From: Paramecium sonneborni
Lineage: Eukaryota; Ciliophora; Oligohymenophorea; Peniculida; Parameciidae
DNA: 64,000 bases
Direction of reading: 5' to 3'
Assembly (NCBI GenBank): GCA_905182985.1
Contig: CAJJDN010000069.1
Span: 255,035 to 319,034, forward strand
Below, one piece after another: positions 1 to 13,226 of the stretch (positions are counted from its first letter, which is position 1; every line of letters begins with the position of its first letter). A model generated the notes under the pieces. That model saw only the letters and a list, made by a program, of their open reading frames with translations. It did no database searches and was not told where the DNA came from. The translations under genes were made by a program, and so were the position numbers.

Positions 1-3000
1 TTAAAAGAAAAAATTACAGAAAATATCCAAAGGAAATTTACAAACATCTTTATTAATATACTTTGATGATCTATAAATTTATTTTAAAATTATACCTTAA
101 TTAAGTTTAAATAGAATTTTACTATATTTAGCTCTTAATTTCAATGATTAAAATAAATGATTTGATCTATCTATACTTTTTAATGTCAAAAGAATTTATA
201 GAATAGCCCTATTTATTTTTAGAATTATTACCATAAAGAAGCTATAATAAATGATAATACACTATTTGTAATATAAGAGCATGATTCACAATTGTATTTC
301 TATAAATTTTTATAATAATTTCCTTCTCCTCTAATATTATAATTATCACATTCTTCACATAAACCACCTACATGTCCTCTAAAACATAAATCATTTCCTA
401 CTTCCCATCCTCCTAAACAATATTATTATTATTTGAAGCATAGTTCACTATAATCAGACAATAGGTCTGGTCTCCAAAAACCTTCTAACAATTAAATCTT
501 ATTTGAAGTTATATTCTAAAACTTTGTCTTATCAAATATCGAACATTTTGTAGAATTATAAGTAACTGAATAAAAACCTTAATTTGATTGACATAATTAA
601 CAACCATTGTTTATATAAAATTCTCCCAATTAACATTTTAATGTTTTTGCTGTAAGAATATATCTAATAGTATTTAATGCTTATTCTGTTGAACAATTTA
701 TTTACACTAAAATATTTTGATCATTATTTAAATAAGGATCAAATGTAAAAGAATATTTTTCTAAATCAAATGTATTTGTTTCTTAATTATAAGGTAAAAC
801 TTCAATTGGTTTCGGATCTGATATTGATTAATTTTTTTCATTCTAAGTGAAAATTTACAAATTACATGTAAAGTTGATAATATTAGATACTTTTTCATTA
901 ATACTATTTTAAAAGAATAATGAAAATTAATAGATATATTAAATATATCCTTAATTTTATGGATTAAATATTTTATAGTTAATAATTTATTAACTACTTG
1001 GTAAATATAATTATTTTGTAGTTATTAATTAACCTTATTCTATAATTTAATAAGAATTTAATTTTAAATTATTTGTCGTCAAATTTTCTGTCATTTGCTA
1101 AGAGGAAAGCATTATATTTGAATTTATTGATAAAGCTAAATGATTTGGCAATTCAAAAATATTATCAGCCAATTTTTCAGCCAAATTCAATTTAATCAAT
1201 GTATTTTTAATATTATTTTTATTGATTTTATTTTATCCATTAAAATATATTCCTCCTCCTTATTATGCTTTATTTTTTAATATAAATGAATTTATAATCA
1301 TAAAATTATTGTTACAATTCTCCATATAGATTGCACCACCTTATTCTCTTGCATTATTTTCAATGAAATAATTATTATAAATATCTATTACTACTTTTTT
1401 AGCAAAAATAGCTGCACCATATGTGCCATTATTAAGAATAAATTTTAAATTTATCAATTTAATTCTATTTTCTAAATTATTATTAGCAATAAAATTCAGA
1501 CAGCCAAATTAATTTATTGAATTTTCTATAAAATTAATCTCTACAAGTTTCAAAGTTTAAAATCCTGCTAATTCAAAATATATTAATCCTTTTATATTTC
1601 CTAAATAATTATTTTCAATAATAGAAAAAGATCTAAAATTAATAATATTTTCCATAGAAATACTCTATAAAAATATTAAAGATCCAGATGATGATATATT
1701 TTATGTCAAATATTTTAAAATTAAAAAAAGGGAATTAGATGACTAATTTTAGTTAATTGGAGTACTTTTAATAGTGCAATTATCCATATAATATTTATTC
1801 TACACAATCTTCTAAGATATTGTTTCATCATTACTTTTTTTAAATAATGTTATATTTTTCATTAAGATTGCTTCCAGATGCATAATAGTTTTTTAGGTTT
1901 TAGTCTAAGTAAACTATAAAATATTAAAAGAATAAAAAGTCTTAATAGAATTTAGTTTAAAATCTTGAATCTAAATCTTTGGAGAATCAGTAATTTTTAA
2001 AATTGGAGAAATAAATGTTCCATGTATTATTAATCCTGTAATAAAAATTTAGCATCCATTTAAATTAATTATTGCATTATCAATATTAACTTTATCTAAT
2101 TCACTTTAACTGATTGGATCAATTTTTTTGAAATATTCTATCCAATCAATATCAGATTAAGATATCAACAAATCTTAGATTAATACTAAATTTTATTCTT
2201 ATTTTTATTAAGAAAATTCAATTTTCATAAATTGATTAATTAATGAAAGACAATTTTTTAATTTAACATTTAAAATCTCTATTTTATTGAATTTTTAAGA
2301 TGGTGTAATTGATAGAATTGAAGAACTTAACCTATTAAAAATATTCTAAAAGGTGACATTCTTAATTTATAAATTTAACATACTGTTTTTTGAATAAATA
2401 GCAATACAACCTTATGTTTCAGTTGTTGAAAGCAGATCAACTTCAGCTTAACTAATATCTAATGATTCTAAATGAACAATTCCAAATCCTTATGTTTTAA
2501 TATCAAAAAGTGAATTACTATCAGAAGATATCTATGAAAATTAACCTTCAGCAATATAAATATTTGAAGAAGTTATTGACATCACTCCTCCTTTATTTTA
2601 AATGGTAAATATTTAATTTATAATTTGGTTTATATCATCTTGATTTCTTTCATTAAATATAGGAATCTCATAGAATGTATTCCAAATTATTTAATTCAAA
2701 AAGTTATGATTATTTATTTTTATAGTTTTTATTTAAACAGAATTAGCATTTATAAATATATAAGAATTTGATGAGTTAGTTATTGCATTTGATTAGCAAA
2801 TTAAATTATTTATTATTACAGAACTTTTTTACGAATTAATAAATATAAGTCCTGCTGAAGATTAAGATGGATCGTCAATTTATTCATTAAAAAAACCTTC
2901 CAAAAAACGAATGTTTTCAAATGTAATTTCTTAGAATTTTTCAGAATATATTAATATTTATGAAAATAATATTCCTAAATTGTGTTTTAGCAAAATATTT

Positions 3001-6000
3001 CCTTAAAATTCAGCATCTTTGATTTCAATTATTTCTCTGACATCAGGGGAATAAAATATATTTGAAAGAATATGTAAAAAGGAAAAATCTATACTAAATA
3101 AATTCCAAATTCTAATTTTTTCAATAAAGAGTTTATAAAACCCTGAAATCTATAACAATTATGAATTTTTTAATTAATTATTTAAGCATTCAAAAGAAAG
3201 AGGCACTTTACGCTTTTGTTTTGTATTTTAGTATATAATATTCTTAATAGTAATATAATATATTTCCAGTAAATTAAAATGATTTATATTGTTTGAATTA
3301 GTAATTACACAGTTTTAAATTAATATTTAAAGACAATTTATGTTAAACATATATTCTTTTGATTCAAATAATTAATTATTGTCTTTAATTTAAAGATTAG
3401 TAAGATACAAATCGGTTAAACTATTATTAGTGTACAATTTTGTTTCTAAAATAGATGAAGTTTAAAATTAATTCTAATTAATAGATAACTCATCAATTAT
3501 TATAGTATTAGATTAGCCTTCAACTTCAGTAATACGAGTAAATAATGATAAAATAAATATATTTTAATATAACCATATTTCTTTAATAACTAAATTATAA
3601 TTTAAATTAAGTAAAATTGAATCTTTAAATTAATTATTTGTAATCTGAACATTATCTAGGTATATTGAAATCTAATTCTATAGAAAAATTAAGCTTGAAT
3701 TAATAAAAATATTTTCATCTAAGTTTAGATTTTGAAAATATATTTATGATGAATTTTTAGAGTTTGAATTAAAAGAAAATATTGTGGAATTATAGAATTT
3801 GCAAAAATAAAACTTTATTTCAGAAATCTATATTTGTTATTTTAAATTAAAGAATGAAAATAATACACTATTTGTAAATGTTGAATTGTATATAACTAAA
3901 TTTTAAATAGAAATTAAACTTTCTGAACTTTTTGATATGTAATCTAAAAGAGTAGAATTGTGAAGATTTAAAGTCATAATCTGAAGATTTTCTATTATTA
4001 AATTTCCAGGTTATTATATGTTTATAGAATATTGTTGGATATCATTTAATTCTCCAAATATGATTGAGTTATTGATAATTAAGTCAATTTGACTAGAATT
4101 ATTTTCTAGTGTTAAATATGAAAGTTTTCTAATTTCAAAAACCATTTGATTAATTTCAACAATATCAAAATTAAATATACCAATAGGTTTGTATAAACCA
4201 AATTAATTTTAGCTAGTCATATAAAGTTTAATTTTCTGTAGAGTAAAAATTATTTCTTTAAGATTATTTTAGATATCGATTAAGTTTGGTAAAACGCAAT
4301 AAGAATTAGGTTCAATTTAAATTCTCATAAAGATAATTATCATTTAGATGCCTAATTTATTGCAATAATCAGTGTTTATATTTTTTTAATAAAAAGTTTC
4401 AAAGTTAGGGCCTAACGTCTATTATAAATTTTAACAATTTATATCAACCTAATTTAATTTAAAGAAATTACTTGATATTAGATATTATCAGTGCAAATAG
4501 AATTTTCACAATACTTAGCAATATAAGTATAAGGATCAATTATAATATTATGATCAGGAGCTCTTTGTAGACATTTAAAAGTATAAGGAAGTGTTTGATC
4601 ACTAATTCGGAAATAAGGATTTATATTCTAAAATTATTTAATAGTAATACTTTTAATTCTTAATCTGTTCTGGATTAACAAACTTAACATAATTAAGGAC
4701 ATTAAATACATTTACTTTACGAAATAGATCGTATTGGTAATTTATAATAATTTAATGGACATTTATTACAATAAAATTGATATGGTGTATGATCAGTCAT
4801 TAAACATTATAAACAATTAGTATCACAATATTTAATACAATTATTATTTAGATCTGATTGATAGCCATCTACACATTTTAAAGGTTATGTTATAATTTAT
4901 TGTCGAGTATATGGTTTTGGATACAAATATTAATTGGGTAAAAACTACATTAAAAAACTTTAAATTAATTAAACCCATCCATCTCTTTAAGAACGATCAC
5001 CTTCAATACATATTTTAGCATATTAAATAGTGCAGATTTAACATAATCCAGTTATTATTGAAGTTGTATAACCATCTTCACATAATATACATTTAATTAA
5101 TTTTTAAGATGACTATAAACATTATTTACAAAATGGTATATATTTTTAACAATTTATAATTTCAGGAGCAACACTAAAATCATCAATTTTAGATAATGTA
5201 CAAATTTCTTAACCTTCTAAATTAATAAAAGATCTTTGACAATTTTATATTTTAGGTTTAACTAGTTTGCAGATACCTAAAACAAAATCAAAAATAAAAT
5301 CATCTATACATAAAGCACAACCCACTTTATGGTTCTCATCAATATAAAATTATGAGAAATCTTTATATAAAGTACATTTAGTTAAATCATTACTTAAATA
5401 TTCAAAACAATACAGACAATTTTCAATATTACATAACTAACATTAATAAGTTGAAGTCTAATAATATGGAGATTAACATTTATTGATGATGATATTTCCA
5501 ACAATTCCTGATTATATACATAATCCATCTTAAAGTGATGAGAAATAATCACAAAACAAGCATATTGTTTTAGAAGCAGTAATTTAACAAATTAAACAAT
5601 TTTATAATTAGCAATTATAACATTCTTTCTAACTTCTCTCAATAGAAAGCATAGATGATGTTTGAAAACAAAAACTCTTAAATTCAATTTCAGCTAAATC
5701 AAGTTCATCACTAAGATCATTATCGATTATTGATGTATCTGAAGAATATCGTGTTTATAAATCATGACCATCATAAATATAGTATTATTATGTAGTTTAT
5801 AAAAACTTAGACACTGTTCCTTATTAATCAATAAATAGAGTTGTTTTACAAAAAGAATTTCTTGCCCAAGTATCAGGTTAATACACACATTCTAAACATG
5901 TAATACTTGTATCACTTATAATTGATGGACTAGTATAAATATTTAGATTACCATTTGATACAATTATCATCAAATTAAAAATATCCTTGAAGACATCTCT

Positions 6001-7507
6001 GTTTTTTTATCTCTTCTTTTACAAGAATAAAATTATAACCAGAATAATCATAACAATTATAATCGTCAACAGTATTATATGGACATACACATGACTTTTA
6101 CTCAGCTATATACTAACGTTTTGAGTTTATAGAGCATGATAAACAATCTGTACTTGTAGGACCATCACATTATGAGCATCCATTAAAACAATATAGTCCA
6201 GGAAGAAATAAAAAGCTAACACAATTTTAAAAAATTGCATTTAAAAACTTTGTAGATATGTAATCTTAATCTAATTTTAATAGATTCCCATATTATAATT
6301 TAAATTATACCACACGAAATTAATTTACTGTTTATTAAAATTTATATTCTTAATTTTAATTTTCTTAATAAAAAATGATTGTTGTTTGAATTTAATTATT
6401 CTGTAATACTACTTAAACAAAATGCCAAAGTTTGATATCATTTTAAAGAATAAACTCTTTTCTTATCAAATATGGATTGTCTTAAAAATTAATTGAAACA
6501 AGAGGAAATGTATAACTATAAGTAGTAAAAATTATTTAATTGTTTTATGAACCAAATTTATAGAACATTTAAAAGGCAGCTAAATTTGCATTACTCAATT
6601 AGGAATCTTCAAAACTAGCAGATAATTTTATCATTTAATATAAAAATTCCTCTTGAGATTGATGTATATTTGTTATTTTAATCCAAGTTTAAAAATAAAA
6701 TGAATTACAATTAGGATTTTATGAAGGGAATATAACTGTTTCCAATTTAGATAATTCTTTATTTTCTAAACTTAATTATTAATTGAATGTACATGCACAT
6801 GCTTACTTTGGCATAAATACATTAAGTGCAATTACTGCAGCATTTCTTGAAATAAACATAGTACCAGTTGATAATGGATATAAATAAAACTTACCAGGAA
6901 AAAACGAAAATTTTGATCTCCCTTCTAAAATTTAAATAATTATTTCTGATTATATTAATAATCCTCCTCCAAAAGTTAACATTAAATTACTTTCTTTATA
7001 AGGAAATAAAATATCCTCCTTAATTATATACAGTTTTGTTTGTGGATATTGAATTACTAAATATTCAAATCTTTTTCGTTATGGCCACTGTGTGATTTCA
7101 AAATAATGCCAAACATATTCATATTTTTAATTATCTAATTTTACTTCGAAAAAATGCCAATTCCCATCTATCGTAATGAATTGAATTCGTCTTACAATTG
7201 TTTAGGTCTCAAAGTTGAGACAATCATATACAATTAAATTCAACTCTTTGGTTTCTTGTTCAATTGCATTATGAAGATGAAAACAATTACTATCTAATAC
7301 TCCTAATGATCCAACAAGAGATATTCTACCTAAAGGAGTATATCTACTCCATAAACCATATGCAAAGTAAGAATCTATACCATAATTGTTTAGGTTAATT
7401 TAAAACGATTATGTTTCTATTTAGGAGTCATCATTCATTTGAACAATATAATATGCCAATAATAGAGAGAATCTCGAAAGTAAGAAAATATAATGGACTG
7501 CTTTCAT
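1..7507 (-). CDS. Giant cysteine-rich surface membrane protein (partial)
   Basis: Unnamed ciliate-type large membrane protein. Translation starts at an ATG at 7507 followed by a hydrophobic signal-like leader (MKAVHYIFLLSRFSLLLAYY). About 6.2-4.4 kb encodes furin-like cysteine repeats with many CxxC pairs; about 4.3-0.9 kb encodes a long stretch of short Asn/Phe/Ile-rich repeats resembling a parallel beta-helix. Near the window edge comes a conserved cysteine block containing GGLCEECDNYNIRGEG, followed by a hydrophobic segment, the usual order (extracellular repeats, then membrane bundle) in big Paramecium and Tetrahymena surface proteins. A 23-nt GTA...TAG intron near 205-227 restores the frame. 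The 3' end lies left of the window; at least about 2,400 residues are present. Ligand and function are unknown; membrane-surface location is inferred from the leader and cysteine repeats. Confidence 0.8.
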
Positions 7508-8732
7508 TAAATAAAAATTAAATTAATTAATTGATATGTAATTTAATAGAAAAAAACTTCATTCATACATATTTATAAATATATTATATACATTAATACT
7601 TAAAAAGGCTTGAAAAAATAAATCATTATTTGATATTTAACAAGTAAATTATTTAAGGACTAAATTATTTTGTAATATTAGAGAAATAAATAAAATTTAA
7701 ACTCAAAAAAAATACATATACAGAAGGCATATCTTAATAATCTGAAGGTAAAGAAGTAAGTACTAATAAATTTTAAGTATTTTTTTTCACCAAAAAATAA
7801 ATGATGTAAAAGAATCACTTAAAACTTATTTAAGATTTTAAATCTTTAATTTGCGAATTAAAGTAATTCAAATTGTTGAAAAGTGGAAAATTGTTATTTT
7901 TTCTCATTAAATTTTAAAAATCTTATATGGTCTTAAGTAAAATAATATGTATCCAAAAATTTTTTTATCTAATTTTACAATTTTTTTATCTAATTTTACA
8001 ATTTTTTTAACATCCCATTTTTATTATTCCCTTAAACTCTTTAATTGTATTTTCTATACTATATTACTATCATTTTTAAAGTTGATGATTGACTTAGAAT
8101 AAATTAAATTTTAGCTTATTTAAGTAACATTATTAAAAATTTAACAAAAATATTGATTAGTATTCAATTAAATATAAATTTAGAAATTAACTTTTCAAAA
8201 ACAAAATTTAATTTACTTTGTAAACATTTAGATAATTAATTGCATGAATTTTAGTTTTATTTGTTCCAAAATAAAAGAATTTTAATTGAAAAAAATTGAT
8301 ACTGCATAATTAAATATCAAAATATTTAAATAGAGGTATCAAATGAATTAATGATTATAATAATAAAAATAAATAATCTTTGGAAGCACTTAAATAAGAT
8401 AAATTTTCTAAAATAGTTATAATTATTTAATAGTAAAGTATTTATTTAATTTGTTAATTTTTTTTATAACCTTTTAAATAATGATTTATGTGAATAATTA
8501 AATAAAAAATAATTTTTAAAAGCTATATTTTTATCAACAACACCACTTTTATATTATTTATCTTGATATATCAGTCATTTTACTATTTTATTTGTTTAAA
8601 AATTTAAGAGAATTTTTAACTAAATTTATTTTAAAGCTTTTTAGAAATTTTAGAAAATGTTCAAAAAGGATAATCAATTTGAAATGATTTATATTTGTTA
8701 TAAAATAATTATAAAATAAATTTATTATAAAA
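7508..8732. other. Intergenic region
   Basis: A 1.2-kb AT-rich spacer between the start of the giant surface protein and the 3' end of UBA2. No reading frame with recognisable protein content was seen on either strand. The only structure noticed is a short tandem repeat at 7960-8008. Confidence 0.5.
7960..8008. repeat. 21-bp tandem repeat, two full copies plus partial
   Basis: Two exact copies of a T-tract plus ATCTAATTTTACAA unit (7960-7980 and 7981-8001), followed by the T-tract of a third. It lies in noncoding DNA and looks like simple slippage. Confidence 0.75.
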
Positions 8733-10330
8733 TCAATCTATTATTAATTCAACCTTCTTTTGTTGTTAAATTTATTCATTTGGTTCTTAATCAATTAGGA
8801 TTTCAGTTTTTTTATCAGGTTGTAATTTTAAATTTATCAGAAATTTTGATAGGAAGGATTTCTGTTTCTTTTAATTCTTTAATTTCTTAAATTGTTCTAA
8901 TTCTTTCTTTTTTTTTATTCTATAAAGGATTTTGTAATCTAAGTGGTTTATTTTAAATTTTAGTAGATGTAAATTAAATTTAAAGTTATTAATTTAGATG
9001 TTATAACCAAAGAACAGCTAAGAATTTTTCTTCAATAGATTTAATAATTAATCTGTTATCTAGATCAATTTTGAATAGTTCATTTAATTTTTTTTATAGA
9101 ATTGCTTGATTATCATTGTCATCTTCATCATCCCATATAATACGTGATAAAGAATCAATATTAATTTCAGAGTTGAGATAATTTTTAGTGATTTAACAAA
9201 ATCAACAATAGTAATAAGTGAGAAATCAACTTTAGTATAGATTTGATTATGAAAGCAAGAATTACATAATGGATTAGAAATAGCAGATTTAAGAGTTAAT
9301 ATTCTTTGTTTTTTACCAGTTGAAACATAGGATGCAGCATTAAGGTCTTAGAAATATTAAATTTTATGATGATTTTGAATGAAAGCTAATAATCATTAGA
9401 TTTCTAAAGCTGCCACAATAGAATTAGTGGATGCAATAGCATGGATAATATTACCACTAATAGATTTAATTTATTAATAATCATATTATTCAATATTGAA
9501 ATTTCTACATCTAAGAGCAGTGCTAGCATAAATAAAGAGAACATGAAGATCATCTTCTTTATCATATAATAATTAATGATCAACAATATGAATAGAATGA
9601 GGCATTTCTTGTCCTTTAAAGAATTTACTAAAAACAGAATTAGGCTAAGTTTTATCAAATCCTTCTACTTCTAGAATTCCAACTTCTCCTGAGAATAATT
9701 ATGTAAATAGATATTTAGCCCATATAACACAATGAGTACAATTACTTGGTTATGATCTAATTGTGCATGCTGGATATTATTTTTAAGTAGTTGCAATTGG
9801 ATAACAATCATAACAAACTGTTCCTTCATAATAAGCATTAGCTTATCCTTTAAATCCCATAGATCCAGCATCAACAATAAATATACCCAATGCATGACAT
9901 ACTTTATTAACATAAGATCTTGTTTCTGCATTATCTAATGCCATTATTGCAGCATCAAATTATCTAAAGAAATCCATAGTATAACCAGGAGATTTAAAAG
10001 CAGCAAAATGAGCTATAATATTTAATTATGGTGCCATCTTTTTCATTGTTTAAGCTGCAACAAGAGATTTTGATTAACCTCGATGTTCTAATCGAAATAG
10101 AAATTAATGATTTAGATTACTTACTTCTATAGTATCCATATCTATTATATGGAATTCTTAGAATGTGAATTTACTCACCATTTTTAAAACTTCACATCCT
10201 ATACCACCTACACCAACCATAAGTATACTAATATTTGGATAATTATAATTAATTTTTTCAACTAATTAATTAAATATTTTTTATTTTATTCTTAAAAAAA
10301 GACATTATTATCATAGAATTAACTACTCAT
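8733..10330 (-). CDS. UBA2: SUMO-activating enzyme subunit 2 (E1, UBA2)
   Basis: Catalytic subunit of the heterodimeric SUMO E1: it adenylates SUMO and takes it as a thioester before passing it to UBC9, mainly in the nucleus. The nucleotide-binding loop MVGVGGIGCE lies near the N-terminus. MALDNAETRSYVN follows, then the zinc pair CYDC, the active-site segment YPACTIRSQPSNCTHC (the Cys of PACTIR is the expected thioester residue), and a second zinc pair, CNSC. A C-terminal ubiquitin-like region is recognisable but weak. About 530 codons, shorter than the human protein. Two frame problems: the ATG at 10330 is out of frame with the loop, separated by a poly-T/poly-A stretch with no plausible intron, and near 8815-8870 the frame must change to reach a UBA2-like tail ending at 8733 (the main frame stops at 8815). 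The start is 35 bp from the end of PPWD1. Confidence 0.88.
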
Positions 10331-10365
10331 AAATATTATTTTATATTAATGTAAATATATCATAT

Positions 10366-12348
10366 TCATAAAATCTTTATAGCAATAATTTTTATATCAT
10401 TTAGTGGTTTATCAAAATCATCTGTTTCAACTTCACTTATTTATACTACAATATTCATTCCTTTATAAACTCTACCAAAAATAGTATGCTATTAAATTAA
10501 TATTATTTTAATACTTTATCATCTAACCAAGGTGTAGGACAAACAGTTATAAAAAATTAACTTGTATTACTATTTGGACCTGCATTAGCCATACTAACAG
10601 TGAATGGTTTATCATGTCTTAATTCTGGATGAAATTCATCTTAAAATTCTCCTCCCCAAATAGATTCTCCTCCTGTTCCATTTCCTTTAGGACAACCTGT
10701 CTATATCATAAATCCTTATTAAACACGATGAAATATCAATCCATCATAATAACCATTTTTAGAATGTTATATAAAATTTTCAACTGTCTTTGGTGTTTCA
10801 TTTGGAAATAAATTTATATAGATTTCTCCATAAGTTGTTTATATAATAGCTTAACAACCAGATAAAGTCTTTAATTTATAATAATAAATTATATACTTTA
10901 TTTTTATTGTCAGACATTACACTAATACTTTATTAAATAAGATTAAGTGGTTCATTTAAAACATCTCTAGCTACAGTCCATGGTTTATCAGCTAAATCTT
11001 CAGGAATTCTACGAGAAAATACATAAAATTTATTTGATTTATGAGCACTTATATATAAAGAAGGATCTGTTTCTTTTCTATTTAAAGAACTATGAGATTA
11101 TTCATTTTATGTGTTTTTCATTGCAGGTCCTTAATATAAAGCAACTCTCATAAATCTTTAACTACTTTCCATTTTCCCTAAAAGTTTTACAAGTTCTCCA
11201 GTCTTAATATAAATAAACTTAATTCCAATAAAAGTAGGATATATTAATATTTGATCAGTTTCATCAAAACACATAGTAATTTATTTTAATTATTCAGGTT
11301 GTTTATCTATATCTTTTTCAATCAATAATCTCCTTTCAAAATCTTATTATTCTATATGTAATAATGGATATGTAGCTTAATCATTTTATCTATTGGTTAT
11401 TGCTTCAATTGATTCATCAAGAGTTAGAATAATCTTTCCTGTTTATATGTTAAATACTCTTAACTTCTTATCAGAAACATACAAAACAATTAATTTCTAC
11501 ATATTACTCATACATATTCCAAAACATGATAATTTATGTTGCATTAATTCATATAAATCAGTTCCAATTTTACTTGAGTATTGAATTTTAAATTAAGGTT
11601 TAGCATAAATCTATTTTGGAAAATCTTAAGTAATAGGATCCCAAACTTCAATTCTTCCACTTGTATCTATAGTTAACATAAATTGATAATTGCTTAAATA
11701 TTTGATTTATTTAACAGGTAAATTATGTAATTTAACTATTCTCACAGTTTTACCACTTTCAGTAACATAAATATCTCCACTATTACCATCACTGATTAAT
11801 AATAATTATTATTGTACATCTGCAGTATCTACAAATTCACATCCATATGGTTAAAATGGAAGTTTTATCATATCTAATAAATCCTAATTTAATATATCAA
11901 ATATTTTAATAGTTCTATCTGCAGGAGATACACTTGCCATTTTATCATGCCCATCAGTCAATGTAGCACAAGTGACAATTCCTGTATGTGCTCTAAAATG
12001 TTTTATGAATTCAACCAATCTGAATACTTTTCTCCACATCTTTATATGTCCATCTGTTGATATAGTTATTATTATATGTGATTTAAATGCTGATAATACC
12101 ATATTTATATTTTCTCGATGCATTAATGATCTCTCATATAACTCACTCTAAGGTAAATTATCCAATATTATATCCAATATAGTTTATTATGGTTTTGTAG
12201 CATCAGGACCTACAGTCTCAGAATTTTATATAGCTTATGTCACTTTTGATTAAACTACTATTTTCTTTGTCTTCTTTATTTTTTTCTTCACTTATACCAA
12301 ATTAAATTCCTCTATCTTTTCAGCACCTTCTATTTTTTAATAATTCAT
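10366..12348 (-). CDS. PPWD1: WD40-cyclophilin, peptidyl-prolyl isomerase (PPWD1-like)
   Basis: Spliceosome-associated cyclophilin family: N-terminal WD40 propeller plus C-terminal peptidyl-prolyl cis/trans isomerase. After a basic N-terminus comes the family signature SELYERSLMHRENI and several WD-type repeats, including HIKMWRKV and TIKIFDIL. The isomerase domain has FHRV, GFMIQTGCPKGNGTGGES, SMANAGPNSNTSQFFI and PTPWLDDKHTIFGRV, so the catalytic Arg and the cyclosporin-contact Trp are both present. Two introns were placed: 10489-10514 (26 nt), which restores KHTIFGRV, and 10869-10896 (28 nt), which has an unusual AAG acceptor. Removing both leaves exactly 643 codons, matching the human protein of about 646. 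Nuclear role in pre-mRNA splicing is inferred from the family. Confidence 0.93.
10489..10514 (-). other. 26-nt intron in PPWD1
   Basis: A GTA...TAG intron; its removal joins WLDDK to HTIFGRV in the cyclophilin domain. It is a good type example of the tiny introns found throughout the window. Confidence 0.9.
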
Positions 12349-12692
12349 TATTTTATATTTAAAATGTATCACAATTTAATTCTCATTTTATTCCTTTTAA
12401 AATTCTATTCTCTAACTTTACTCTATTCTCTAACATCACCTTTACTTCTTAGATAAATTATATTTAATATTTTTATTAAGAATTTCAAATTCTTATTCTT
12501 TCTATTCAATTAATAATTATATTATTCATATCTATTTATAATCATCTTTTTAATAAAATTCAAAATGTCTAACATGATTTTCAATATTTTTTATATAAAT
12601 AAAAATAATAAAAACCTTAGATAAAAAACTTGTAAGGAAATTAGATATAATATATGAAATAATATGAATTTATGTTTAATAAAGAATCACAA
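12349..12692. other. Intergenic region
   Basis: 344 bp between the PPWD1 start and the 3' end of the EF-hand gene. AT-rich, with a small imperfect duplication around TATTCTCTAAC near 12400-12435. No gene was seen. Confidence 0.5.
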
Positions 12693-13181
12693 TCAATACT
12701 GAGTTCTTCTATATGATGATGTGACTGTTTATGATGGTTATTAGATTCCACTTTAACGAGGTGCTTCAGATGCTCTCAAATTAGTTGGAGTTTAATTAGT
12801 CAAATATCTAATGCATAAATCTTCAAGGTCCTAATATGTGATTTTACCATCTTAGTTTCTATCCAAAACCCTAAATAAATAGAATCAATTTTGAACTTAT
12901 AAAATGAATCAATGTCACCTCTAGCTGGTGAGAAGATTCTATTAAATGATTTATAGACATCAACTATCATAGGTACAACCTCTACATTATCAATCTATCC
13001 ATTTCTATCTCTATCGTAAGTATCAAAGAGTCTTCTAGCAACAGCCTAAAGTTTCAAATAATTAAAAAACCTTTGCCCCTTCAACATCTGTCAAACCCAA
13101 ATTCAGTGGTTTTTAATCTTGTCCACTAACTACTTATGTTCTAACAACTGACTCGTAAGTGTTTGAGTATTATTATTACAT
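12693..13181 (-). CDS. EF-hand calcium-binding protein
   Basis: Small Ca2+-binding protein of 145 residues after splicing. Two canonical EF-hand loops are visible: DRDRNGQIDNVE and DRNQDGKITYQD, each with acidic or amide ligands at positions 1, 3 and 5, Gly at 6 and a hydrophobic residue at 8. Each is flanked by helices (VARRLFDTY, MIVDVYKSF). Introns at 13046-13070 (25 nt) and 12871-12896 (26 nt) both start GTT and end TAG; removing them gives exactly 146 codons with stop. The N-terminus (MQQQYSNTYESVVRTQ) is polar with no signal peptide, so it is probably cytosolic. It resembles the ciliate 23-25 kDa Ca-binding proteins, but I cannot assign a specific member. The gene starts 46 bp from the 3' end of the next minus-strand gene. 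Confidence 0.88.
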
Positions 13182-13226
13182 TACTAAGATTTAAATTAAT
13201 ATAATAACGAGTTTATATCAAAACTT

